A stretch of DNA of 14,961 bases. Source: Ruminococcus flavefaciens (GTDB lineage Bacteria > Bacillota > Clostridia > Oscillospirales > Ruminococcaceae). Below, in pieces: positions 6,454 to 13,906 of the stretch. The DNA lies in assembly GCA_002310115.1 (NCBI GenBank), contig DBYI01000061.1:1-14961 (forward strand). Reading direction: 5' to 3'. Position 1 is the first letter of the stretch; each line of letters opens with the position of its first letter. The notes beneath the pieces are model-generated. The model ran no database searches. It was not told where the DNA came from and saw nothing but the letters and a program-made list of their open reading frames with translations. The translations under genes and the position numbers were made by a program.

Positions 6454-7518
6454 TTATTTTGGCACTGACATGAATATCCTGAAGCCCTCTGAAGACGGTG
6501 TAAAACTTATTCTTCCACCAAGAGCGGCTGCACGGTCGCTCATATTCTTGAGGCCTATACCGCTTTCCTTTATCTCCGAACAGCTTCCGTTGTCTTCCAG
6601 CATAAGCTGATAAAATGCAGGGTGTTCACGGATAACAATGGTTATCCTGTCACCTTTTGAGTGCTTCACAGCGTTTGACAGTCCCTCCTTGACAACTCCT
6701 ATCATACAAAGCTTCACATTTCCGGGAATGCTTCCGCTGGTGTCGCAGTCAAGACTAACCGTGAACCTGCTGTCAACTGTTCTGATACTCTCTTCTATGA
6801 CCTTTCTGAGGTCAATGGAGTCGTCGTGAAGATCATGAACACTTTCGCGTATACTTGTCATGGCACTGTCAAGAGTAGAACGCAGACTCTCCAATGGTTC
6901 ACGGAGCTGATCGTCCTTGTTTATAACAAGAAGAGCTCCCGACTGCAAAAGTGAACGGGTAAGCATATGTCCAACATTGTCATGTATTTCACGTGCAATG
7001 CGGTTACGCTCTTTCAGAGTCGCAAGATGTATCTCATTGTCCTGCGCCTGTGCAAGTCTCATATTCTGTTCTGAGAGCTGACGGTTTTTTCCTGCCACCT
7101 CATCGCGAAGCTGTGTGAGCTTTTCAACTGTCTTTTCCAGTCCTGAAATACGGTTGTATACTATTATTGTTACCGCTGTAGCGGCAGCAGTTATCATAAG
7201 CTGCCCAAATTTCAAGCTGTCCAACCTTGTTAATACTGCAACCGCAGGCAGGACAAGCCACCATTTTTTCTCCCACAAAGCATCATACAGCATGAGCGGC
7301 ATGGTACAGAAAAAGAGTGGAAAAGCTCCACATAGCAAAGAACAACCCATAATAATAACATATGCTGCGAACCGTCCTGTTAAAAGTTGTGCTGCTGAAG
7401 AAAAGGTGATAGTCACAATGGTAACTATAACAGGCTCAGAAAAGCTATCTGACATAAATAGACTCATCATACAGATAGTAAGTATAGCGAGCTTGTCTAC
7501 AAGTCTGTTCAATACCAT
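6454..7518 (-). CDS. Membrane sensor histidine kinase, HisKA_3 (NarX/DesK-type)
   Basis: A 354-residue kinase. The first 122 residues contain about five hydrophobic segments (near 9-22, 29-46, 51-80, 87-97, 105-121) with no large extracytoplasmic loop, suggesting that it senses something in or near the membrane. A coiled-coil linker (about 125-170) leads to the HisKA_3 dimerisation helix, with phospho-acceptor His179 in REIHDNVGHML. The ATPase domain has an N-box (KEGLSNAVKHSKGD, 277-290) and G-boxes (EDNGS, 308-312; GIGLKNM, 320-326). The partner is the regulator gene directly downstream. Start: this ATG has AAGGGGG only 1 nt before it; TTG at 7512, two codons in, is 7 nt from the same site and may be the real start. 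The gene lies 37 nt after mutS2 with no terminator between. Confidence 0.92.
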   Translation of the reverse strand: MVLNRLVDKLAILTICMMSLFMSDSFSEPVIVTIVTITFSSAAQLLTGRFAAYVIIMGCSLLCGAFPLFFCTMPLMLYDALWEKKWWLVLPAVAVLTRLDSLKFGQLMITAAATAVTIIVYNRISGLEKTVEKLTQLRDEVAGKNRQLSEQNMRLAQAQDNEIHLATLKERNRIAREIHDNVGHMLTRSLLQSGALLVINKDDQLREPLESLRSTLDSAMTSIRESVHDLHDDSIDLRKVIEESIRTVDSRFTVSLDCDTSGSIPGNVKLCMIGVVKEGLSNAVKHSKGDRITIVIREHPAFYQLMLEDNGSCSEIKESGIGLKNMSDRAAALGGRISFTPSSEGFRIFMSVPK

Positions 7519-7555
7519 TCCCCCTTAACCATACATTCGTAAATAATGCTGCAGT

Positions 7556-9946
7556 TTACTTCAGCTCCACAACTGTAACTCCGTCCTCGCCCTCTCCGAA
7601 GAGACCAAGCCTGAACGACTTTACGGAAGGATGGGACTTTAACCGCTTATGCACAGCCTGCCTCAGAAGTCCCGTACCCTTGCCGTGGATTATTGTTACT
7701 GTGGAAATATTAGACATTACTGCCTGATCTAAGAATGCATCAAGCTGATAAACGCCGTCATCGCAAGGGCATCCACGTATATCAAGTTCCATTTTTCCTC
7801 TTCGCTCAACCTTTACGCCCACTTTGTTCATCTTCCTGTTTGGACGTATGGACTTATTACCGACTGTGACCTTTTCAGGCTCTTCAAGTCTAAGCCTTGA
7901 TATGTTCATTTTCGTTTTCATTACGCCCATCTGAACGTATACGAAATCGCTTCCGTCGGGCTCTCCAGATATTATTCCTTTGCGCTGAAGATCTACAACG
8001 TAGACCGTATCACCCCTGCGAAGCTTTCTAGGCAGAACATATCCCTCATTAGGGTCTTGCTTATTTACGGGATTTGCCGTATCGTACATCTTGTTGAAGC
8101 TTTGTTTCGTCTTTGCTTTCATACCCGAAACATTGGCACTGAAATCCTTCTTCTCCTTTTCCTTGCGCAGCTTGTCAAGCTCATCAAGAAGTTCGTTAGA
8201 CTCTGCCTTTGTCTGCTCAATGATGGTCATAGCGCGAAGCCTTGCCTTTTCAAGTTCCTCAGCCTTAGCTGCTTCTAGTTCCTCGCGTTCCTTTCTGATA
8301 GACTCCTCATGCTCTGCGGTCTGTATACGCAAACGGGTTATTTCGTCCTTCTGCTTTTCAAGCTCAACACGGGCAGCCTCAAGTTTTCCAATAACCTCTT
8401 CGAGTCTCGTATTAGCCTCGCTGACGCGCATCTTTGCATCTTCTATGATATCAGAAGGCATACCAAGGCTCTCAGAAATAGCAAAAGCGTTTGACTTACC
8501 AGGCGAACCAACTATAAGCTTATAGGTCGGACGCAAGGTTTCGATATCAAACTCACAGGAAGCGTTCTCAACACCGTCGCTGTCAATAGCAAACACCTTC
8601 AATTCCTGATAATGGGTGGTCACCATCACCTTTGCGCCGCTTTCCATAAGTCGACGGATAATGGATATTGCAAGAGCAGCTCCCTCTACCGGATCAGTTC
8701 CTGAACCCAGCTCGTCAAGAAGAACAAGTGACTGTTCATCTGCTGTTTTAAGTATCTCAATAACTTTATTCGTATGTGAGGAGAATGTGGAAAGATTCTG
8801 CTCAATGCTCTGACTGTCACCGATATCCGCAAGAATATGATCATAAACGGATATTTTACTGCCGTCAGCAACGGGAATAAGCAGTCCGCACATAGTCATA
8901 GCCGCAAGAAGTCCCGCAGTCTTAAGTGTTACAGTCTTTCCGCCCGTATTCGGACCTGTTATAATGAGAGCCTGATAGTCCTCACCAAGACTTATCTCCA
9001 CTGGAACAGCCTTATTTCTGTCAATAAGAGGGTGACGTGCCTTTTTCAGATGCATTTTACCATCGTCTGTTATCTCTGGCAGCGAGCAACGGAGTTTCGC
9101 CGCGAGATTCGACTTTGCAAAGTAAAGATTAAGCTCCGTACATATCTTGTAGTTTTCCGCGAGTATATCCGCATAATCTCCACAATCACGGCAGAGCTGA
9201 TGAATAATGCGCTCAATCTCCTCCTGTTCTTTTGCCTCGAGAAGACGTATATCGTTATTTGCCTCAACTATCGCCATAGGCTCTATGAAAATAGTCTGAC
9301 CTGTAGCTGATGTATCGTGGATAAGACCGCTGACCTGTCCGCGGTACTCGGATTTTACAGGCAGAACAAAACGTCCGTCACGGATAGTGACATTGCTCTC
9401 CTGCAAGTACTGCTGAGTGGTCTTATTCTTTATCATTTTGTCAAGAGTTTCACGGAGCTGCATGCCTGCACGATTTATCTTTCGACGTATTGCGGCAAGC
9501 TCGGGACTTGCTGCGTCTGAGATCTCATTTTCCGAGATGATTGAACGTTCAAGCTTTTCCAGCAGCCAGTCGTTTGGCTGTAACCTTGAAAAAAGGTAAC
9601 TCAGCTCTGTTTCCATGTTCTCGCAATGTGCATACCAGTCCGCGAGAGCTTTTATCTGTTTAAGCATTGCCGCTATATCGAGAAGGTCACTAAGAGAAAT
9701 AACTGCTCCGGACTTTGCTCTTGCGGCAACAGTACTGATGTCCTTGAAATTGCTGAAAGGTGGTGTTCCGAACTGCACCGAAAGAGACAGGGCCTGAGAA
9801 GTTTTCAGGCATTCATAGCGTACTCTTTCAAGATCGTTATCGGGACGTACCGCCAGTGCCATGCGACGCGTTTCCTCATTAGAGGTGAGCTCCGCAAGCA
9901 TTTCAAGTATTTTATCCAGTTCAAGTGTTTTCAAATATTTATCCAT
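7556..9946 (-). CDS. mutS2: Endonuclease MutS2 (MutS-like ATPase with Smr domain)
   Basis: A 796-residue MutS2, close to the usual 780-790. After the N-terminal core/clamp part come the ABC-type ATPase with Walker A GPNTGGKT (331-338), Walker B LVLLDELGSGTDP (from 407) and a VTTHYQELK His-loop region. A long charged coiled coil (about 500-603), a small beta-rich segment (about 640-690) and a C-terminal Smr domain (about 720-796) follow, with LDIRG (721-725) and the HGKG nuclease motif (754-757). MutS2 acts on branched DNA to limit recombination; in some Firmicutes it also rescues collided ribosomes via Smr. The chosen ATG (MDKYLKTLELDKIL) has AAGGA 6 nt upstream and matches family N-termini; an upstream in-frame extension to 9994 lacks support. 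It is separated from recO by 93 nt containing a hairpin. Confidence 0.95.
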   Translation of the reverse strand: MDKYLKTLELDKILEMLAELTSNEETRRMALAVRPDNDLERVRYECLKTSQALSLSVQFGTPPFSNFKDISTVAARAKSGAVISLSDLLDIAAMLKQIKALADWYAHCENMETELSYLFSRLQPNDWLLEKLERSIISENEISDAASPELAAIRRKINRAGMQLRETLDKMIKNKTTQQYLQESNVTIRDGRFVLPVKSEYRGQVSGLIHDTSATGQTIFIEPMAIVEANNDIRLLEAKEQEEIERIIHQLCRDCGDYADILAENYKICTELNLYFAKSNLAAKLRCSLPEITDDGKMHLKKARHPLIDRNKAVPVEISLGEDYQALIITGPNTGGKTVTLKTAGLLAAMTMCGLLIPVADGSKISVYDHILADIGDSQSIEQNLSTFSSHTNKVIEILKTADEQSLVLLDELGSGTDPVEGAALAISIIRRLMESGAKVMVTTHYQELKVFAIDSDGVENASCEFDIETLRPTYKLIVGSPGKSNAFAISESLGMPSDIIEDAKMRVSEANTRLEEVIGKLEAARVELEKQKDEITRLRIQTAEHEESIRKEREELEAAKAEELEKARLRAMTIIEQTKAESNELLDELDKLRKEKEKKDFSANVSGMKAKTKQSFNKMYDTANPVNKQDPNEGYVLPRKLRRGDTVYVVDLQRKGIISGEPDGSDFVYVQMGVMKTKMNISRLRLEEPEKVTVGNKSIRPNRKMNKVGVKVERRGKMELDIRGCPCDDGVYQLDAFLDQAVMSNISTVTIIHGKGTGLLRQAVHKRLKSHPSVKSFRLGLFGEGEDGVTVVELK

Positions 9947-9986
9947 AATTTTCCTTTTAGCACAAGTAACTAGCAGACAGTAAACA

Positions 9987-10009
9987 GCAATCATCCGAAG
10001 ATGACTTGC
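9987..10009 (-). other. UUCG-capped hairpin between recO and mutS2
   Basis: On the minus strand GCAAGTCATC-TTCG-GATGATTGC folds into a 9-bp stem with one bulge, capped by the very stable C(UUCG)G tetraloop. It is followed by TGTTTACTG, a poor U-tract, so it may be an attenuating terminator or an mRNA processing/stability element between recO and mutS2. On the opposite strand TTTTAT follows, but no plus-strand gene ends there. Confidence 0.5.
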
Positions 10010-10039
10010 TTTTATAAACGTAATTTACCCATGCACTAA

Positions 10040-10786
10040 TCACTTAATTGATTTGTAAAAGTCCAGCGTTCCAAAATTGCGCTCCAAATGTGTGAGAATA
10101 TAGTTCTCCGCAAGTGCCGAAAGCTTTTCCTGCGTTGTTTCCGAAACGCGAAAGGCAAAAAGCCTGTCAAAGTCGCTGAGTACTATATGCCTTACCGCGC
10201 TTAGTACAGGCAGCTTAATTTTCATATAGTTGTTCTCTTCAATCGTATTATCAAAACAGTCAGCGCAGTAAAAACCACCGTCGCCGATACAGAAAAAGAG
10301 CTCTTCAGGCTCGTAAACTCCACAGTTCCGGCATGCCACTATATCTGGCATATAGCCTATCTCCGACATGAGGCGGAACTCAAATACAGCTTTGAGCTGC
10401 AGTTCATCGCGTTCCCCGTTTTCAAGAAAGTGCAGACAGTTAAGCAGCAACCGCATTATATCGCCATTCTGAGCCTCTGGCTTTATACAGAAGCGCACGA
10501 CCTCAGCAAAATAACTCGCCAAAGATATCTTGGAGAGCGAATCGCGAAGTCCGTAAAAAATATGTATCGGCTCTGCGCTGTTGAGATAGAGGTATTTTCC
10601 TCTCTTGTCTACGCAGAACCGTGAATATGCCAGAAGCTGGGTGGAGCTTCCCGATTTTCCGTTTATCTTCCTTGCACCTTTTACGGAAACCTCGATAACT
10701 CCCCTGTCTTTGGTCATTATATCAATAAATTTGTCCTGTTCTCCCACAGGACGCTCTTTCAGGACTATGCCTTCAACTATTGTCAT
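10040..10786 (-). CDS. recO: DNA repair protein RecO
   Basis: A 248-residue protein of usual RecO length. The N-terminal OB-fold shows the family start TxEGIVLKxxxxGExDK (MTIVEGIVLKERPVGEQDKF) and a TKDRG turn. The helical C-terminal part contains a zinc site with two CxxC pairs (Cys152/Cys155 in CRNCG and Cys174/Cys177 in CADC). RecO works with RecR to load RecA onto SSB-coated single-stranded DNA in RecF-pathway repair. Start choice: AAGGA lies 8 nt before this ATG, whereas the in-frame ATG at 10795 overlaps the same ribosome binding site. The start lies inside the end of the small YqzL-like gene (14-nt overlap), giving translational coupling. Confidence 0.93.
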   Translation of the reverse strand: MTIVEGIVLKERPVGEQDKFIDIMTKDRGVIEVSVKGARKINGKSGSSTQLLAYSRFCVDKRGKYLYLNSAEPIHIFYGLRDSLSKISLASYFAEVVRFCIKPEAQNGDIMRLLLNCLHFLENGERDELQLKAVFEFRLMSEIGYMPDIVACRNCGVYEPEELFFCIGDGGFYCADCFDNTIEENNYMKIKLPVLSAVRHIVLSDFDRLFAFRVSETTQEKLSALAENYILTHLERNFGTLDFYKSIK

Positions 10787-10874
10787 GGTTTTCATCCTTA
10801 TTCGCCGAATACCGCAGATAGTCCTCTATGCTGCCGCTCTGAGCGAACACACTCCATAAAACATCCTCGTTCAC
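10773..10874 (-). CDS. yqzL: YqzL-like small protein (33 aa)
   Basis: A GTG-initiated ORF with GGAGG 6 nt upstream encodes M-N-E-D-V-L-W-S-V-F-A-Q-S-G-S-I-E-D-Y-L-R-Y and a short acidic tail. The pattern W-x-V-F-x-x-[ST]-G-x-I-[ED]-x-Y-L is that of the Firmicutes YqzL family (function unknown), which in Bacillus lies between era and recO, exactly as here. It begins 68 nt after era and overlaps the recO start. The combination of motif, position and ribosome binding site supports a real gene despite its size. Its role is unknown. Confidence 0.8.
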   Translation of the reverse strand: MNEDVLWSVFAQSGSIEDYLRYSANKDENHDNS

Positions 10875-10942
10875 AGTTTTCCTCCGCAGATAATATCCTA
10901 TGTAACTATTATCCGCGGGAAAGCTGTGATTATTTACGGTAA

Positions 10943-11836
10943 TTATTTCTCTGAAAGTCCGAAGCTTCGGATAAGGTTCTCCCTGTTACGCCAGTCTTCC
11001 TTGACTTTGACCCAACACTTGAGGTTCACCTTTATCTGGAAGAACTCCTCAAGCTCTAATCTCGCAGCAGTCGAAGCCTTTTTCAGCATTGCTCCGCCCT
11101 TTCCTATGATTATGCCCTTATGTGATTCCTTTTCACAGTAGATAACTGCAGATATATCAAGTATATCCTTATCATCCCGCTCACTCATCTTTTCAACCCC
11201 AACAGCAATACCGTGGGGCACTTCATCGCTAAGGAGCGTAAGGAGCTTTTCGCGTATCATTTCAGCCGCAAGCACTTTTTCAGGCTGGTCGGTTATCATA
11301 TCCTCAGGGAAAAAGTGCACAGACTCCTCCGCGAGGGCTATTATCTCGTCGATGACTATATCCACACCACTATTTTCGGTAATGCTGACGGGTACTAATG
11401 CCTGAAACTCTATCTTTGATGTCAGCTCAGCGATAATGGGAGCAAGCTCATCCTTGTTTTTCAACAGGTCTATTTTGTTGAGTACAAGTATGACAGGCAT
11501 TTTTGAACTGTTCAGAGATTTCAGCAGCTCAAGCTCCTGTTGATTTATCTTTTTTGTGCAGTCCATTACAAAAACAACTGCGTCTATATCGCTAACCGAT
11601 TCCTTTACGGTATTCAGCATATGCTCACTGAGCTTGTTCACAGGCTTGTGAAGTCCTGGAGTATCGAAGAATACCAGCTGAACATCATCAATATTGCGTA
11701 TACCCGTTATACGGGTGCGTGTAGTCTGGGGCTTATTGCTGACGGAGGCTATCTTCTCCCCGACGATAGCATTAAGAAGTGAGGATTTACCTGCATTTGT
11801 CCGTCCGGCAATGGTAACGAAAGCTGTTCTCGGCAT
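10943..11836 (-). CDS. era: GTPase Era
   Basis: A 297-residue Ras-like GTPase with a C-terminal KH domain, of normal length. Motifs: G1 GRTNAGKSS (11-19; clostridial-type Thr in place of the Pro of GRPNVGKS), G2 within the QTTRTRITG switch (37-45), G3 DTPG (58-61), G4 NKID (120-123), G5 near SIT (151-153). The KH domain has GIIIGKGGAMLKKA (241-254). Era binds the 3' end of 16S rRNA and assists maturation of the 30S subunit. The start codon overlaps the ybeY stop by one base (TGATG), so the two ribosome-assembly genes are translationally coupled. The gene order ybeY-era-yqzL-recO is the standard Firmicutes one. Confidence 0.97.
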   Translation of the reverse strand: MPRTAFVTIAGRTNAGKSSLLNAIVGEKIASVSNKPQTTRTRITGIRNIDDVQLVFFDTPGLHKPVNKLSEHMLNTVKESVSDIDAVVFVMDCTKKINQQELELLKSLNSSKMPVILVLNKIDLLKNKDELAPIIAELTSKIEFQALVPVSITENSGVDIVIDEIIALAEESVHFFPEDMITDQPEKVLAAEMIREKLLTLLSDEVPHGIAVGVEKMSERDDKDILDISAVIYCEKESHKGIIIGKGGAMLKKASTAARLELEEFFQIKVNLKCWVKVKEDWRNRENLIRSFGLSEK

Positions 11837-12348
11837 CAGCTGTTTTCTCCGTTAACTACAAAAGTTACATCTCTTGATATACCAAGCTTTTCAAGCACCG
11901 ACTCTTCCTTTTCACGCATAATACGCTGATCAAGCTGACTTGTTTCGTGATCGTAACCCAGAAGATGAAGCATTGAATGTACTGTGAGGAATCCTACCTC
12001 TCTCTCCAGTGAATGTCCGTAATTCTGAGCCTGCTTTACAGCTGTTTCCAATGAAATAACAACATCTCCCAACTGTACTGCACCTGTCTCCGGATTAACC
12101 TCAACTGCACCGTCTTCGCTTGTAAGAGGGAATGAGAGAACGTCAGTAACCGCGTCCTTGTTTCTGTATATCTTGTTAAGATTCTTGATCTCATTATTGC
12201 TTACGAACGAAACGCTTACCTCTGCATCCTTGCCGAAATTCTCAGTTGTGAGAACTGCCTGACAGCATCTTCTGATAAGAAGTCTTATACCTACCGGAAC
12301 CTTCACCTCTGTCTGATTATTCTTGACATATACTTTTAACTTAGCCAT
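11836..12348 (-). CDS. ybeY: Endoribonuclease YbeY
   Basis: A 170-residue metal-dependent RNase needed for 16S rRNA 3'-end maturation and ribosome quality control. The zinc motif H-x3-H-x5-H is intact at His124, His128 and His134 (HSMLHLLGYDH), preceded by the family block YRNKDAVTDVLSFP (61-74) and GDVVIS (94-99). Start choice: ATG at 12348 gives the usual MxKLxVYV N-terminus and an 8-nt overlap with the end of phoH; AGGGAG is about 11 nt upstream, a little far. In-frame ATGs further upstream, inside phoH, lack a ribosome binding site. Coupling to phoH on one side and era on the other is tight. Confidence 0.95.
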   Translation of the reverse strand: MAKLKVYVKNNQTEVKVPVGIRLLIRRCCQAVLTTENFGKDAEVSVSFVSNNEIKNLNKIYRNKDAVTDVLSFPLTSEDGAVEVNPETGAVQLGDVVISLETAVKQAQNYGHSLEREVGFLTVHSMLHLLGYDHETSQLDQRIMREKEESVLEKLGISRDVTFVVNGENS

Positions 12349-13309
12349 GATTATTTTTTCTCCCTTCATTGTATTTTTCATAAGCCTTGATAATATCCTG
12401 TACAAGTCTGTGTCTTACTACATCCTTCTCAGTGAAGCGATGTATTTCGATATCGTCTATCCCCCTCAGGACCTTGATAGCCTCCACAAGCCCTGATTTC
12501 TTTGTATCGGGGAGGTCTATCTGGGTGATATCGCCTGTTATAACCATTCTGCTCTCGTTTCCGAGTCGCGTAAGGAACATTTTTATCTGCTCCGAAGTAG
12601 TGTTCTGAGCTTCATCGAGGATAATGAACGCTTCATCGAGAGTACGTCCGCGCATATATGCCAGCGGAGCTACCTCAATTATCCCCTTTTCCATATAACG
12701 TGCAAAGCTCTCAGCTCCGAACATATCAAAAAGAGCATCATACAGTGGTCGAAGATAAGGATCTACCTTGTCCTGAAGGTCTCCGGGAAGGAAACCCAGC
12801 TTTTCACCTGCTTCAACGGCGGGACGGGTAAGGATGATCTTCTTTATCTTATGTTCGCGGAACGCTTTTACCGCCATTGCAACGGCAAGATAGGTCTTTC
12901 CTGTACCTGCAGGACCTATACCGAGTACAATAGTATTGTTTCTGATAGCGTCTGTATATCTTTTCTGTCCGACCGTTCTCGGACGAAGTATCTTTCCCGA
13001 CGCAGTCATACAGATGCCGTCACCGCCGAGTTCCTGAAGCTCCTCCTCAATACCGTCAGCTACCATAGAAGTCACATAGCGAACCGTTTGTTCGTTGACG
13101 GCATTGCCTTTATTTGCAAAGCTCATAAGGGCGCGGAGAGCTTTTTCGGCTCCTGCAGTATCGCCGTCTCCGATTATTTTTATGCCTCCGTCTCTGCTAA
13201 CAACGGTGACATTGAAATCCTTCTGAAGTTTACTGATATTCCCGTCAAGCTGTCCGAAGAGGGCGGAAAGCTGCTCGGGGCTGTCAGCGGGTACGAATAT
13301 TTCCGACAT
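12341..13309 (-). CDS. PhoH-like P-loop ATPase
   Basis: A 322-residue PhoH family protein (YbeZ/PhoH-like). The N-terminal part (about 1-70) resembles a small KH-like/SpoVS-like RNA-binding module (VTVVSRDGGIKIIGD). The ATPase core has Walker A GPAGTGKT (132-139), the family motif RPAVEAGEKLGFLPGDLQDK and Walker B FIILDEAQN (228-236), with an ITGD sensor (257-260). PhoH-like proteins are placed next to ybeY in most bacteria and are thought to act on RNA with it; the exact role is unsettled. The start overlaps the stop of the CYTH gene by one base (TAATG), with GGAG 10 nt upstream. Confidence 0.93.
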   Translation of the reverse strand: MSEIFVPADSPEQLSALFGQLDGNISKLQKDFNVTVVSRDGGIKIIGDGDTAGAEKALRALMSFANKGNAVNEQTVRYVTSMVADGIEEELQELGGDGICMTASGKILRPRTVGQKRYTDAIRNNTIVLGIGPAGTGKTYLAVAMAVKAFREHKIKKIILTRPAVEAGEKLGFLPGDLQDKVDPYLRPLYDALFDMFGAESFARYMEKGIIEVAPLAYMRGRTLDEAFIILDEAQNTTSEQIKMFLTRLGNESRMVITGDITQIDLPDTKKSGLVEAIKVLRGIDDIEIHRFTEKDVVRHRLVQDIIKAYEKYNEGRKNNHG

Positions 13310-13827
13310 TAATCTTTTTCTCCAATCTTCTGTTCGGGAAAAGCTCCTGCACGGGCAAGAGCGGCATTGGAATAGCGGTGATCCGAGGAAACGTCCCTCA
13401 GTACCCTGACATTATCCGGAAAATCTATTGCCTGGTCAGGCGAAGAAAGTTCCAGTTCCATAATTGCAAGCTTATCGGAAAACGGATAGGTATCCAGTTC
13501 AAAAAGCTGTCCGTGATAATCAAAACAGTATCTCACCTTTTCCACAGGTGGGCAGTCCTTACGGAACTCGCTGAGAAGCAACTTGTACTCCTCACCGCTA
13601 ATTTCATACTCGTTCTCCTCCCTGGTCACGGGGCTAAGAAACAATTTTTCCGTATAGGTATATTTCACACTTCCATTTTCATCCACGGATCTTACTCTTC
13701 GCTGAAGTCCATTCTCTCCGCTTCTGAGATAGGTCTGCACTATGCCTATCCTGCGCTTTACATCCAGCTCTGATACTTTAGGAAATTCAACGAGAAATTT
13801 ACGCTCGATCTCATAATTCTTTCCCAT
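13309..13827 (-). CDS. CYTH-domain (triphosphate tunnel metalloenzyme) protein
   Basis: A 172-residue single-domain CYTH protein. The signature ExExK is at Glu6, Glu8 and Lys10 (EIERKFLV), followed by paired basic and acidic strands (QRRVRS, YTYTEK, EYEIS, FELDTYPFSDKLAIMELEL) that build the metal- and phosphate-lined tunnel. Members hydrolyse inorganic triphosphate or thiamine triphosphate, or form cyclic AMP; this sequence alone does not decide which, though compact bacterial forms are often tripolyphosphatases. It is the first gene of the phoH-ybeY-era operon, an uncommon companion. Start choice: GGAG is 7 nt before this ATG and only 1 nt before the in-frame GTG at 13833. Confidence 0.88.
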   Translation of the reverse strand: MGKNYEIERKFLVEFPKVSELDVKRRIGIVQTYLRSGENGLQRRVRSVDENGSVKYTYTEKLFLSPVTREENEYEISGEEYKLLLSEFRKDCPPVEKVRYCFDYHGQLFELDTYPFSDKLAIMELELSSPDQAIDFPDNVRVLRDVSSDHRYSNAALARAGAFPEQKIGEKD

Positions 13828-13854
13828 AAACACACTCCGAAAACGACGATTTTA

Positions 13855-13872
13855 CGTTGATGTCTTTCAACG
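13855..13872 (-). promoter_or_regulatory. 5'-terminal hairpin or operator of the era operon
   Basis: CGTTGA-N6-TCAACG is a perfect 6+6 inverted repeat that begins at the predicted transcription start (about 13871). In RNA it would form a stem-loop at the very 5' end, a known way to protect mRNA; in DNA it could be an operator. Confidence 0.5.
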
Positions 13873-13877
13873 TTTTT

Positions 13878-13906
13878 ATTATACAACTTTTTTTGAATAA
13901 TGTCAA
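13878..13906 (-). promoter_or_regulatory. Perfect sigma-A promoter of the CYTH-phoH-ybeY-era operon
   Basis: On the minus strand TTGACA (13901-13906), a 17-bp spacer and TATAAT (13878-13883): full consensus at both elements with optimal spacing. Transcription would start near 13871 with a leader of about 44 nt. Confidence 0.92.

Noticed and set aside
9947..9994. N-terminal extension of MutS2
   Set aside because: The extension has no ribosome binding site and runs through the intergenic region; ATG at 9946 has AAGGA and the family N-terminus.
12349..12405. Longer YbeY start inside phoH
   Set aside because: No ribosome binding site before these upstream starts; MAKLKVYV fits the family and gives the normal length.
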